A DNA stretch of 64,000 nucleotides, from positions 2,232,001 through 2,296,000 of the forward strand of contig NC_057318.1 of the NCBI RefSeq assembly GCF_000687475.1, given 5' to 3'. Position numbers and translations under genes: made by a program. This DNA comes from Ustilaginoidea virens. Its lineage: Eukaryota > Ascomycota > Sordariomycetes > Hypocreales > Clavicipitaceae. Shown here one piece after another: positions 25,285 to 38,411 of the stretch (position 1 is the first letter of the stretch; each line of letters begins with the position of its first letter). The notes beneath the pieces were generated by a model. That model worked only from the letters and a program-made list of their open reading frames with translations, was not told the origin of the DNA and did not search any database.

Positions 25285-28200
25285 CTAGAGATAATCTTAA
25301 GGGGTGCTTATTTCGCTTATACTTTAAAGCGGAAGCCTTATTATATTCTAGTATATAATATTATGAACTGCGAACTGATAGAGAGTATGCTTATATTATA
25401 AAAGGCCTTTGCTTCCAAGTAGGAAGTAAGTATAGCGGCTTACTTATATCCTTTAATTTTATAGCTAATTTTAGTAGGTAGATAAAGATAAGTACCATAA
25501 GGCTTAGCAGGCTATATACCGGTTTATTATATTAGCTACCTTAATTCCCTAAAAGGGCTAAAACGATTCTGCCTTCGTAATGCAAATATTAGTATCTATA
25601 ATCTTAATTGCATTTCTAGCCGATTTCTTTAGTCTTATTAAAAGAGGGGTTTTAGCTTTAGAGTATGCTTATAGTAGCGAGCCTTAGCCTCTCTTTTTAG
25701 TTAAGGAACCTTAGCCTCCTACTATTACTATAAGCAATAGAAGCCCTATTAGTTCTATTATCGTTCTACTAGATATTAATAATAAGCCTACTCCTAGGCC
25801 GACTACTATAAGGGAACCACTATATGGTAAAGAGATCTCGCTAACCTAATTAGAGACTCTTATAATACCTTTTTCTAGTAAATTGCAGTAGGCGGTTATA
25901 TTTTTAAAGTTTATAAAATCCTAAGCTGAGTCGTAGCTAGTAGCTTCTACCTCCAGAATACTATTTATACCGCTATCGAAGCCCCTCCTACCCGCTATAT
26001 AATAAGCGCTGCTTAAGTAAGCTAAATTAGTAATTCTATTGCTATCTTCTCTATGCCTTTGGGCTAATACCCCCGCCTCCTCCTCTTTTAAAAGAAAAAG
26101 GGAGGGGTTAAAAGTAGTAGAGCTACCTATAAAAGGGATATTAAGTCTATCTACTAAGATTAAATGAAAAATTTATTTAAGATTTATAATATCCCCTTCC
26201 TTAGGGGGAAAGGGGAAAAAAAGGGGGAAGGCAAAAGTAGCCCCTAATAAGAGTTATAATAATAATAAAGATAGTATAAAATAAATAGAGGACTAAAGGG
26301 TTAAAGGTACTAAGAATACTAAGGGTCGGAGGCTATTGACTATATAAGTAGCCTATATAAAAAGAATAAATTTTCCCTATCTAAGAGGTCAATTATATCT
26401 TTATCTATAATTATCTATATATATATATATTCTAGGGTTAGGGTATAATTGTATGAAGTTACTCTTAGAGCTAAAGTCGGTATAGGTAGTAAGTATAATA
26501 GCTAGGGTAAACTATTTAAGCCTATATGTATTAAAGACCTATTTAATAACCTATTTAGCTAAATCTTTATTTTTAAGGGCTTAAATAATACTATACTTCT
26601 TTAGTATAAGGCGGTCTTAGATATAAAAAGAAGGGTTTTTAAAATAGCTACTATACTTTAGGATTATATATTTAATATTTTCTATATTAGGTCTGTATTA
26701 GCAATATTGGTAGTAAATAGATAGGACCTTTATTTTATATAGGAACTTATTAACGCCTATTTTTTCTATTCTAAATTAAGTAAAGAAAGAGGATTTATAT
26801 TTATAGAGGTTTTTATAAAGGTTTAGTATCTTCTTTATAGATATAAAATTAAGGGTATATTTAGTTATAAGGCAGTTTTTTAGCGGGTATTATACTTAGG
26901 CGAGCTGTTATTTAAATTACTATCTCTTTATTTATTTAAAAGCTAAAGAATAAGTAAAGGATAAATTTTTATCTTAAAGTAGAATTAAGTTTTTAAAGGC
27001 TATATAGTTTAGTATTCTATTCTCGATCGATCGCCTTTATCTATAGGTAGATCTTTATTATAGCTAAGCTTAAATAATAGTATATGCATTAGAGATAAGG
27101 TCGGCTATACTACTTTCTTAGGTTCTAATAAGGAATTATTATTAGGCCTAATTAAGGTAGAGGTCGAGTAGGGGGACTATTACTTTAGTTTCTATAATCG
27201 CATTAGGTATTACTTAGTAGGCTTTTATAATTATATAGAGGCACTTTAACTATTTAGCGGCTAGACTATATATAATACCTTTTGCTATTTCTTTTGGTTT
27301 AATAAAAGTATACTAGATTCTAGCTCTAAAAGCGATTATAGTTTTAATAACCTATATATATAGTAGTTAGGCTTCGCAGAATTAGTAACCCTATATAGAG
27401 GCTGCTAAAGCGATAAGGGTAAGCTTCTACCTTTCTAATTTCTTTACTATTTGGGCCCTATAGTTAGACTAACTAAGTTTATAGTTAATCTTTACTCTAA
27501 AAAATTATATATAGTATATAGACTAGATAGTCGTATTGCCGAATTATATTATTAAGGTATTTAGTTAGTACTATTTAGTAAAGTATATAAGCTCGCTTTT
27601 TACTAAATTAAATTTTAATCCAGCCTCTACCGATTACTTTTCGTAAATCTTTTATACTTTCGAAAGGGTTATAACTATATCTTATATTATTTTACTATAT
27701 GCAATTATATTAGTATCGTCTGCGAATCCTAATATTAGTAAGTTATCTACTGCTTTAAGTCTATAGTATAAAGGTGTAATATAGAAAAGGAAAAGGACTA
27801 GGGAGATTTAAAAAGCCTTAGTGCACTTTTACTATAATTAAGAATCATTAGGTAGATTAGCCTTTAAAGAAGATTTTAGCTAAATATAATATAATAAAGC
27901 TTTAGACTTAGGCTACTATCTATTAGGGGGTGCTATTTTAAAGGAGGAGGTATATAAGTCTAGTATAGTTAATAGTATTAAATGCTATAGAGATATCTAA
28001 TTATAGTAGTAATGCTATTCCTTTATATTGTTAGGTGGCCTTAACTGCTTCTACTAGGGTATATAGCGCTATATTTTTCAATCTATTTGCTTTATTGCCT
28101 ATTGATATATTTAGTAGTAATTTCTGTTTTTCTGTGATTATTATTAGTCTTTTTGCTATTATAGCTTTAAGGACTTTTCTAAAGAGGTTTAAGAGGGATA

Positions 28201-29507
28201 TTAGATATTAGGCTCTAGCTTTTTAGTATTCTTTATGTATTTTATTAGGTTTTCTTAATATTACAACTTTAGCTTCCTATAATTATATTAAGTAGTAATT
28301 AGTTCTATATATAGTATTAAGGAGTATTATTAGGGCTCTAATAATCGGTTCTCTCTATATAGGCTTTAAGGAATCTTACTAGTATACTATTAGGGTTTAA
28401 TATTTTTTAGCTAGCTATATATCAGAGGGTATTATAGATATCTACTTTTAAGAATTTATTTTTAGAGGCGAATATTATATTAAAGATAGGGGAATTATAG
28501 GTTTAAAATATTATCGAGAGTGGCTATTAATATTAAGAAGAATCTTTTTACTAATACTTTTATTTTAAAGGAATATAGTTTTGCTTTTTATATTTATATT
28601 TTTTTGCCTTTAAGAAGTATAGAGATTTCTTTTAATTTTAAAGGAAGTCTGCTATATAGCTAGGCCTAGTTTTCTAGAGACTATAGGTCTATATTTTTTA
28701 CTTTGGCCTTATTAATAGCTTCTCCCTATATTTAGTACCTTTTCTATTACATAACCTTAATTTAGTTTATTTCTGCTCTTTATGCTATTAACTAATTAAG
28801 GCTAATATAGTCTTGTCTTTAATTTCTTATAGCTTTGCGGGCTGCTATTATAGCCGATTATACTTCTTAAGTCTATTAAAGGGCCCTTTCTAGCGGTTTA
28901 ATTCCTCTTTTAGGCATAATAATATTAGTAATAGCCTATAATTAGGTCGTAAGCTATTAGATAAAAGTATTAATCTCTAAAGGGGATTAGGGTGGGTATA
29001 AGGCGTATAAGATAGCTATCCTAACTTTAGCTTTAATATAGGCGAGGATTTTATTAAATTTCTTCTATTAGTATATTAGTAGTAATTTGCGAAACTTATT
29101 TAGTCCTATTTCTATCTAGATTACCTAAAAAATATAATTAGATTTAGTAATATCTATTGCCCCTATGAATTCTATATTAAAGTTGCCTATACTCTATATA
29201 TAGTTAATAGTATTATTACATTTGCTTAGGACTTCAAATTATTTCTCTTTATAGTATTACAAAGGTTAGCTTCTATTTTAATAGAAGTTTAAAGAGAGTA
29301 TTATAGCTTAGGGAGGTTCTAAAAGAGCGGTCCTATATAGGGTAATAGATATTAAAGTCACTAGTAAAGATACTATAAGGATAAGAAAAAGTTTAGGCAA
29401 ATTCCTAAAGGGGGGTAGATTAATTTAGGGAAGGGATTAAAGAGTAAATAGAATAAATATTAGTATTATAAAATATAATGCGGTATTAGTTTATGCCTAA
29501 GTTTATT
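25285..29507 (-). mobile_element. LINE-A copy 2, 3' portion, split by a nested insertion
   Basis: This aligns with 12905-17100 of the full LINE-A and is more strongly mutated. The reverse transcriptase loop is near 27735-27700 and the endonuclease DFN motif near 29385-29345. The 0.8-kb 3' UTR is missing at the left end, where the next LINE-B 5' end lies close by. At 29492-29507 it is interrupted by LINE-B copy 2 and it resumes at 39204. No intact frame remains. Confidence 0.82.
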
Positions 29508-32500
29508 ATTATTATTATTAAATTACGCTAAAGGCTATTTTAAAGCTAAATAACCTATCTAGTACTTCTATAAAGATGATTCGGAAAGGAAAAACCCGGT
29601 AGCTAGGGGGAAAACCCTTCCTATATTCTTAATTTCTATTTTATATCGCCCCGCAGCGGGGGCGGTAGGTATCCGGTATATAAGAGAGTAAGGTGCGTAA
29701 TCGCTTAGAACTATATCTAGCGGTATTGCATAAGAAGAGTGCGAGTAAGAAGTTTTAGATTATTGGGTCTAGATCGGTAATCTTATCGGGCGAGAAGTAA
29801 GGGGAGGGTGAAGCTAGAGGGGTAAAGCTAGCGGCATACTCACGATAGGCGCGTTCTCGCTAGGCGTATATCTACAGTAGCCTAGGCGCTTCTCGGTATA
29901 TATTGGGTTTTAAGTCGGAAGAGGAAGTAAGCTAATTCTAAGGGTTAAAGCGGGCGGCCTTAGGTATTACATTAGTATATAGGTCAGTAATACCCCCCGA
30001 CTTAATGCCTTTTCTTCTTTTCTTCTTTTCCTTTATAGCGCTAATTTTAAAGTATATAATAACCCCTTTATCGCGGTATAGGGCTAATGCTAACCCTATT
30101 AGTAGAACGGCAGTAGCAGCAGCAACAACAGCAGTAGCAATAACGATAATAATAAGAATAATAATAGTAAGAATAAAAATACCTAAACAGTCGGCGATAC
30201 TAGATAAAAGGGTAAGTGCGGGTCTTATATATAGCGGAACTATAGCTAACCCTCATATAATAGCCTAAAGAATTGCGCATATAGCCTTATAGGCTATATT
30301 TAATGCGCTTAGAGGATCCTAAGTATAAGTACTACAATCAATAAGGTATAAGCCGGGTTATATCCGCTCTCTAGCAAGGCTAATATAGGTAGGGACCGGT
30401 ATAATATATTATTTTTACGCTTTAGCGGGCAAGATATATATGCCCTTAGAAAGGACCCCTAAGAATTAGGTCTTAATATAAGAACTCCTTAATACATAAA
30501 AGATAGTAGCTAGGGGGGTAAAAATATACTTTCGATTTATATATAGTATAGATTACCGGCTAACTATCTTTACCTTTAGGTAGATAACTATAAAACCCTT
30601 TAATAAAAGGCTAAATAGGTGTCTGCCTCTTAAGGGTATAATTAGGCGGTAGTAGTAGCGGCGGTAGCGGCGGTAGGGGGCTTTAGCGCTCCTAGGGTAA
30701 CCTAAGAGATATTAAACCTTAAAAAAAAGAAGGTCTTTACCTTAAAATAATAGGCCTATACTTAAGAGGATATTACTATATTATTATAGGTTTTCTTAGC
30801 CTAAAAAAGGGGGGAGGGGGCTTTAGAAAGGAGTAAAACTAAAAATAAAGGGGGGAAAAGCAGTAGAAAGAGCGAGGAAGGGGAGGGGGGGGAGAGTACC
30901 CCTATTACTAATATAATAACTATTAACTAATTTCGGCCCGTAAGGCCTAAGAGATTTGCTTATTCCTAGTGCTCTTTATTCCTACTATAGGATTACTATA
31001 AATATTATATAGGGGCTATATAAGGGTATTTAGTAGCGCCTTTAGCTATACTATATTAGAGGGATTAGGCGAGCTAAAATTAGTCGAATTAGTTAATACT
31101 AAGTATCTAGCAAGCGATCATCTATACGAGGTATAATTTATTAAGTATAATAGATATACTAAATCGGTCGTAAAATAGACTAAAGCTAAGACTAAACCTA
31201 AGGAGTATATACCTTTATCTATAGTACTTTAGGCAAAAGAGGATAATATAGTAGAGGTCTTCTAGGCCTTTCCTATAGCAGTAGAAAGGTAATAGCACTA
31301 AAGGAATTTATTAGAGGTAGAGGAAAGAATTAAAGCCGATTTTTTCTATATAAAGTTAGGTAAATATTACCGATTTATACTTTTATAGGCCTTTATATAG
31401 TTAAGTCATTTTCACTATAAAATAGAAGTCTAATGCCCTTTCGGCTGCTAGGGTCCTATATTAAGGGCATCTCGCTTTTACTACTACTTAATTATTTTGC
31501 TATTAGTTATATTAGTCTTTTATTAGTCTTTCTTCGGCCGGAAGCTAATAGGAGTTAAAATCGGGAAATAAAGTATAAGCTAAGGGTCTATAATTACCCT
31601 TTTTTTATCGGCATTAGAGTAATACTATTACTACTATTAATATATAGTTAATCCTATCGGTTATACCTATTTTAGCTATTCTTTTAAGGAACCGCTAATA
31701 GATATAGTTAAAATAAAGGTCGATTAGGGGTATAACCGCTTCGATCTTAAAGGTATTTAATAGTATAGCCTTAAAGGCCCTAATAATTATATAGAAGCAG
31801 GCTGATTATTCTATAGCTAGGGATTTTATAATACCTTTCGCTATCCCTCCGAGGATAATAGGGGTATACTATACCCCTACGCCGAAAGCAATAAAAGTTC
31901 GGATAACCTATATATAGATAAGGCATACTTCCCGATATTGGTAGCCCTAGGTAAAGGCCGCTATCGCTATAAGCGCGAATCGCTATTATTTAAGTTTTTT
32001 TACGATTTTAATATAGTATTCCCTCTATTTCAGCTTATAGTGGATTTCGACCCCTAAGAATCTAATATATTATTTGGGCTATATTATAGTGGTCCTGAGC
32101 CATATTAGGGTCTCATCTGCCTTATATGCATAGGTAAAGTAGATAAGCTTGCTTTTCCTAGGGTTAAAATTTAATCCTACTTGCTTAGACTAGTTATTGC
32201 AGATAGCCTATACTTTCCTAAGTAGCACTTTAGCCTCTCCTATATCTCTCCTATAGGCTATAATATTAGTATCATCGGCAAAGCCTAGCATAATAATTAA
32301 TATAACCTCCTATAGTCTTTTATAGAGTAGCATAATATAGATAAGGAAGAGGATAAAAGAGAGGGGGGACCCTTAAGGGATCCTAGCGGTAATTAGCAGT
32401 TTATTTATAAATTGCCCCTTAAAGTAGATTTGCGCTAAGCGCGAATCGGTAAAGCTATATACCTATGCCGCTAGCTATAGCGGGAGCCCTTTTTTTAGCA

Positions 32501-33831
32501 GTAGGTAGATAAGGCGGGTATAATTAACGGTATTAAATGCGGCTGAGATATCTAATTAAAGTAGCGAGGCGATCCTACTATAATGCCAGGTCGTATATAT
32601 AATTTCGACTAATGTATTTAGTGCTATATCGGTTAACCGGTTTGCCTTATTACCTATTTAGAGGTCTAGAAGGAGGTTGCCTTCTTTAAGAGCGGCGGTA
32701 AGCCACTATACGACCGCGGCTTCTATAATTTTTCCTATTAGGTTAAAAAGCAATATTAGTCTCTAGCCTCTTACCTTAAAGTACTCTTCTAGCTTTTTCC
32801 TTAGTTTCCATAGTACTATTACTCTAGCCTCCCGATATTGAGCTGGGTAGTACCTAATGCGGCATATCTTATTTAGGAGATATATAAGAGCGGTAACGAG
32901 TAGTAGGCCGTATGCTTTAAGGAATCCTGCTGGGAGCCTATCGGGGCCTGGTGATAGGGTTCGGCTTCGAATATCTCTGCCTAGTATATAATACCAGCCT
33001 TATAAAGCTTATTCGTAAGGTTGATAGAGTTAACCCTTATAATTAGGGGCGCTCGCGTTATAGTCCCTCTAGGGCAGTAAGGGGAGACCCTAGTAAAGCC
33101 CTCTCTATTATCTTTAATAATGTTCGACCGGATGTCTTCTATTGCGGTATTCGCAGTATAGTAGGTCAGGAAACTCTTAACAATAATACTAAATAAGCGT
33201 CGGTTAAGTTCTGCCTTTTAGCCGAAGGCGGGGCAGACCTAGGCCGTATCCGTAATATAGCTTGCCTTTTCTTTTTTAAAGGTAACGATCGTATCGCCAC
33301 TGCGGAGCCTGCGGGCAGCGATTGCCGCTCCCTTAGCGGTAGCCCTATTGACTGCATTAAAGATTTCGATTAGGGTATAATTTTAGAGGATTCCGCTAAT
33401 AGTATTTCCTTTAATAAGGACTTCGCGGTAAATACAGGGGGGTACCGCTAGGGGAGCTAGGCTGCGTTAGGGTAGTACGGCGGCGGCGTATCCTTGTATA
33501 GCGATAGACGCCTATATAGTAGGGGCTAGCGCGGTCTTTAGGAGATTCTATATAGCCTTATTAACTGCGGTTTCAATCGTCTGCGTTAGGGTTCTAATAG
33601 GGGTGTAGATATTTCCTAGGTCGGTCTCCTGCCGAGCGGTTTCTGCTATAAAATTTATGGCCTCTCGCACTCTTCCTAGTACCGCTAGGGGGATATAGTC
33701 TTATAGCTCTTTTATAAAGTCTTTAATAACATCGGCTATAAGTCGTATCCGCCCCTAGGCAGGCTTGGTCTCGGTCTGGTGGCACTGCGTGCTGTTCGCA
33801 ATCGTAGTGGTCGGGTTATGGCGGCTGTATG
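29503..33831 (-). mobile_element. LINE-B copy 2, internally deleted, nested in LINE-A
   Basis: The TTA tract at 29503-29521 is the complement of an (AAT)n tail. The 3' UTR and reverse transcriptase region follow in line with 18932-22340. Near 32955 the sequence jumps to the equivalent of about 24195, so about 1.85 kb covering the endonuclease and part of the reverse transcriptase is lost. The gag region reaches 33831, where Copia-2 is inserted, and continues for about 50 bases at 39152-39203. A 16-bp duplication of LINE-A sequence flanks the whole insertion (29492-29507 and 39204-39219). Confidence 0.83.
33827..33831. repeat. Copia-2 target-site duplication, left
   Basis: GTATG immediately precedes the left LTR and is repeated directly after the right LTR at 39147-39151. 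Five bases is the usual size for Copia integrases. Confidence 0.85.
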
Positions 33832-34566
33832 TATTGCAATTCTCAAGGTCACTATAAAAGCAGAGCCTTACTAGCTAGCTAGATGGCACAAGACTGTCTG
33901 CGACCTGTGAACTAATCTTAGTATAAATACTAGATTTTTCACTAAGTCCTAAGACTATACAAGTGCTATAAAGCAGGGCAAGTGTAAAGGCAAGGCAAAT
34001 ATAAGATAACCAAAAACGCAGGGAAGGTGGAAGTTAAGAGGCATGTAGTGCATTAACAGGTTCGATTGTGCTACCCTTCTACTATCTAGAAAGAAGGGGA
34101 AAAGCTATCCTATATATACACGAAGGAGGGGTGGGCCCAGGCATCCAAGGTAGCCAGTAAGAAAGCTCCCCGTAATGCTCGCTTTGCCACGTATATAATA
34201 CGTCAGCAGCCCCACTATATCCAGCCTTTCCAACCACCCTAACCACCGCACTAGTAACTAGTCACCACACTAGTAACTAGCCACCACGCTAGTGACTACC
34301 CACCACACTAGTGGACTAGCCACCACACTAGTAGGCCGCCACCACACTAGTAGGCCCACCACGCTAATTTAGCAATGCCACACCTTTTTAGCAAGGCCTA
34401 CCTTACTTGATATACAGTAAATAATCCACTGAAAATCCTTAAGGTAAAAGGCAAAGGCCTAAGGTAATACTACCATAAGTCCAAGAGGCGGTATAAGGAC
34501 TAGAAGGTCAGTAAGCCAGTAGGGCATTAGGCTAGCAGCCTAGTAGGCTACTATAGGATTTTAACA
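33832..34566 (-). repeat. Copia-2 3' LTR (735 bp)
   Basis: In element orientation it begins TGTTAAAATCC and ends TTGCAATA. It is the same length as the other LTR (38412-39146) and differs by six transitions with no indel. It contains an array of imperfect repeats built on CCACCACACTAGT near 34246-34372. The neighbouring polypurine tract is on the internal side at 34567-34577. Confidence 0.93.
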
Positions 34567-34577
34567 CCCCCTCTGAT
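34567..34577 (-). promoter_or_regulatory. Copia-2 polypurine tract
   Basis: Read on the minus strand this is ATCAGAGGGGG directly before the LTR start TGTTAA. That is the position and composition of the plus-strand primer of LTR retrotransposons. Confidence 0.8.
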
Positions 34578-37180
34578 TAGCTACTGTAGTAGCAAGCTAA
34601 TCGTATAAAGGATAGGGAAAGAAAATGCAGTAAAAAATGCTAAGGAAAAACATAAGAAAAACCTTAGTAAAAGTAAGTTAGTATAAGTTAGCAGGCCCTA
34701 AGACCTAGTAACTCGCGGAACCTAGTAAATTTAGGGCCCGGCAGTGGCTTCGTAAGACCGTCAGCAGGCATACTATTAGTAGGTAAATAGGTAATTTTAA
34801 CCAAGCCTAGCTGGGCTTGCTCCCTAATATACCGGAATTTTAATAGCGTATGCTTAGTGCGAGCGTGCTGATTAGGGTCGTTAGAATTCGAAATGGAGCC
34901 CTGGTTATCGCAATATAGCAGTATAGGGCGTAAAATATCAATTTCCAGCTCTTTATAAAGGTTAGAAAGCCACTATACCTCACGGATAGTCTCAAGTAAT
35001 GCATTAGATTCAGCTTCTAAAGTAGATAGCACTACTAAAAAGGCTCGCTTAGAACGCCAGCTAATAGGACCACTATTAATAGTAGTCAAGAAGCCTCCAG
35101 TGGATTTAGAGGTTTCTTTACAGCCAGCAAAGTCGCTATCAGAATAAGCGGTTATAATAGGCTGTTGATTGCTTTTAGTAGTACTAAAGCAAATAGCTAG
35201 GTTCTCAGTGCCTTTAAGGTAGCTAAAGCTGCCTTTCGCAGCATTTAGATGTACATTAGTTGCCTTGGATATAAACCGGGAGAGGTATTGGGTAGGAAAT
35301 GCTAGGTCAGGCCTAGTCATCATCATAAGCCACATTATAGTGCTAGTAAGGCTCTGATAAAGGCTCTGATCAGTAGGGCTAAGGTCTTTTCCACTAGATT
35401 CATTTAGAATCCCTGGTTGAAGTGGAATTAGCTGAGGTTTAGTATCCTATAGACCGAATTTAGCTAGGACCTCTGCTATAAATTGGGCTTGGTGTAGCCA
35501 TAATAGACCTTCCTTCCTATTTCGTATAATCTGTACGCCTAGGAAGAAAGAAGCCGGACCGCGGTCTTCTATAGCATAGACCTTATGGAATTTCCTTTTT
35601 AGCTGGTTAATATAAGTTATATTTGGACCAACTAATAGGCAATCGTCAACATAGGTGACGATAAAGGTGCTGGTTTGCTTATTATAAAAGACGGCAGCAT
35701 TAGAAGCTAAAGGTAAAAAATCTTCACTAGAAATCAGGTCTTTTAGCCGGTGTTGCCATTTGCGGGGTGCTTATTTTAGCCCGTATAAGGCCTTCTTTAG
35801 CAAGATAGCTTGCTTAATAGAAGGGTTAAATACAGCTTCTTTAAGTAAAGTTAGTAGCCGTTAGCGCTATATATTAGACCAAAGCTTGCTATCAGTTAGT
35901 AAACTTTCCGTAAATTCAAAGAATCCATCAGGAATATCCATATAAATAGTCTCAGAAAGTTCGCTATTTAAAAAGGCGCCTATAAAGTCTTCTGACTTAG
36001 GAAGGTAATCCACAGTGGCATTAGTATTAGTAATATCATCCGGGGTAGCATTAGTAATGCTAGTAAAATTAGTAGGGTCCGGCATGCTTTCTAGGTCATC
36101 CGGTATAGCATTAGTGCTAGTAATACTAGTAAGATTAGCAGAGTTAGTAGGGTCAGGAATGCTTTCTAGGTCATCCAGTAAAATAGCAGGTTCTTTACTG
36201 CTAAATACCCCCTCTGAACCTGTATTTTGCCCTTTATGAAAGTCTCCTTCTAGGCCACTAGAAATAGGGCCTATACCTTCATTTTGATGGATAAAGGTAA
36301 TAAAGGTTGTTTTAGTAACAACCTTCTTATTTAGAAGGTAGACTAGGTAAGTATTATTACCTAGAGTGGCAAGGAGCCTACCAGGCTCGGTACGGGGCGC
36401 TAATTTGCGGCTTTTTACACGCTTTTCGTGTGGTATAAGCACTTCAATAGCTGCTCCAATAGCCCTAAGGTTAATAAGGTCAGGGTAGTGCTCCAGTATT
36501 ATCTGGTCGTAATCCTTTAGTAGCTCCTAATAGGGGCTAGAAGGTCTGTTAGTAACAGCTGTTATATTTACTAGCATAACAACGCCAGTAATTACAGCAG
36601 ACTAGAGGTTAGATAGTAGCCTTGAACAGGCCATAGTAGCACGTAGCCTATCAGCTATAACCCTAATGGACCGCTCAGCTAGGCCGTTTTGTTCGTAAAT
36701 ATAGGGGCAAGATGTATTAAAAGTTATACCCTATTCGACAAGCCAATCACTAAGCATTTTGTTGATTTCATTTCCACCATCATAGTGGAATTCAACAGGC
36801 GTTTTACCATATCTGACCTGTAGGCTCTATATAAAGCTCTGTAATGCTTTAAAAACAACAGTGCCTTCCCTATTAGGCAGTAAGTAAAGCCAACGGAATC
36901 GGGATTTTCTATCCACTAATATAAGGGCAACAGGTCGTTTGTTGTATGGCATAGGTGATATAGCAAAAGTATCACCTTCTATAATATCCAGGCATTTAGC
37001 TAGATTAGGTATCGCATCCTTAGAAGGTTTTCTAACCTTCTTAGCTTGAATACAAGCTAGGCAGCGAAAATCAGCATCTTTAACCTTATTAAGGTTAGGA
37101 AGACCAGGGGTATTAGCACAGGTCTTTTTAAGTAGCTGAATACCTATATACCCTAGCCGTACATGCCAAATGCCGGCTAA
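34567..37180 (-). pseudogene. Copia-2 pol remnant (integrase, RT, RNase H)
   Basis: Domains follow Copia order on the minus strand. The integrase core runs about 37080-36480, with CLACIQAKK from the zinc region and DRKSRFRW, HYDGGNEI and EQNGLAERSIR blocks. A linker ending in APRTEPGRLLATLGNNTYLVY is at about 36442-35870. The reverse transcriptase runs about 35870-35340, with an intact YVDD box at 35642-35653. RNase H with DSDFAGC and STLEAESNALLETIRE lies at 35335-34973. A modest number of stop codons, chiefly TAG at Trp positions, breaks the frame. The internal region of about 3.8 kb is short for the family. No complete polyprotein can be read. Confidence 0.85.
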
Positions 37181-37687
37181 CTATAATAGCTTCTGATATT
37201 CTGTATCAGCAGCTATAAGGGCAGGAGTAGGGCTAGTAGCCACTACGGGATTTTCGCTAGTCGTAATAGCGGGCTCTTCGCTAGTCGTAATAGCGGGAGA
37301 GTTGGTAGTAGGGCTAGTAGCCTCTACAGGTTCCTTACCAGTTGCAATAGCAGAAGGTTGGATAGTAGGGCTAGTAGCCTCTATAGGGTCCTTGCTAGTC
37401 GTAATAGCAGAAGGTTGGATAGTAGGGCTAGTAGCCTCTACAGGGTCCTTACTGTTCATATTAGTAGGACCGGAGATAGTAGGGCTAGTAGCCTCTACTA
37501 GTTCCTTGCTAATTGTAATAGTAGGAACGTTACTATTTTGCCTACTAACTAAGCCTTGTATAAGGGTAGTTAGGGTATTCATCTGGGACTTTATATAGTC
37601 CATATCTAGCTGTAGTCGTGCAGTAAGATCAGCTTTAGAGTTGGAATCCAAAGTGGCCTTATAAGTGGAAGGCCTAGACTGTGCCAT
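37181..37687 (-). pseudogene. Copia-2 gag-like remnant with 19-residue repeats
   Basis: An open stretch of 168 codons starts at the ATG at 37687. It has a short helical-looking N terminus followed by about four repeats of 19 residues, consensus EATSPTIQPSAITTSKDP. It lies between the leader and the integrase part of pol, so by position it is gag. The CCHC knuckle and protease between it and integrase are not recognisable and may be deleted. Confidence 0.6.
37308..37520 (-). repeat. 57-bp tandem repeat within Copia-2 gag
   Basis: A unit of 57 bases beginning GGGCTAGTAGCCTCTA (plus strand) recurs about four times and encodes the 19-residue repeat described for gag. The unit length is a multiple of three, so the frame is kept. 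Confidence 0.8.
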
Positions 37688-37940
37688 TATAGTGGTTAAA
37701 AGTCGTTAAAAATGGTGCCAATAGCTGTAGGAACAGATGAATAACCAGCTAAATAGCTGGCAAAATAGTCGAGTAACTAGCTGGACAGCTAGTAAATATA
37801 GTGGCTAGTAGCCTACTATAAAAGGTAACCGCAAAATATAGCGGTAGGTCTCAGTATAAAAGCACAGATGCCGTAGGCGTTGTGCAAGTCCAGAATATAG
37901 CGTTAGTATATAAGGTGCTTATGTGGTGCCGTAATATAAA

Positions 37941-38032
37941 GGTGCCGTAAGTGCCGTAGGTGCCGTAGGTGCCGTAGGTGCCGTAGGTGCTATAGGTGCC
38001 GTAATATAAAAGGTGCCGTAAGTACCGTACCA
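37941..38032. repeat. 9-bp minisatellite in the Copia-2 leader
   Basis: The unit GTGCCGTAG is repeated about ten times, interrupted by short ATATAAA spacers. Diverged copies (GCCGTAAG, GCCGTGAGG) continue to about 38230. It lies between the primer-binding site and gag. The minus-strand reading gives a Gly-Thr-Tyr repeat, which is probably not a protein. Confidence 0.8.
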
Positions 38033-38395
38033 AAAGTGCTATAAGTGGAAGAGTATAACAGGTGCCGTATAGTGCAGTAGGTATCGTGCACTAGGTGTAA
38101 AGATGTTATACAGTGGTATAGTGTGATAGATATCACACTATAAAATCCGTAGGTGCCGTAGGTTACTCCGAAAATAACGTAAGGTTACGCTAAAAATGCC
38201 GTGAGGTTACGCCGTAAGTTGCCGTAGGGGTACGCCATTAATTGCCGCAGGGTAATACCGTAGGTAATAAAGGGTAAGCCAAAGGTGATAAGGGTAAGCC
38301 AAAGATACCAAAGGATAGCTATATTAGTAGTACTAATAAGCAAGAGAGACCAAGGGGTAAACACAAAAGAGGTAGGGTAAAAACAAAAAAGTAAA

Positions 38396-38411
38396 ACCCA
38401 GGCTCATAACC
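38396..38411 (-). promoter_or_regulatory. Copia-2 primer-binding site (half-tRNA iMet)
   Basis: On the minus strand, directly after the 5' LTR end, the sequence is GGTTATGAGCCTGGGT. It is complementary to the anticodon stem-loop of initiator tRNA-Met (GGGCTCATAACC) and not to the tRNA 3' end. This is the priming mode known for Drosophila copia and several fungal Copia elements, in which a cleaved 5' half of the tRNA is used. Confidence 0.85.

Noticed and set aside
37851..38033. Gly-Thr-Tyr repeat ORF on the minus strand
   Set aside because: It is a reading of the 9-bp minisatellite in the Copia-2 leader, with no start context or conserved partner.
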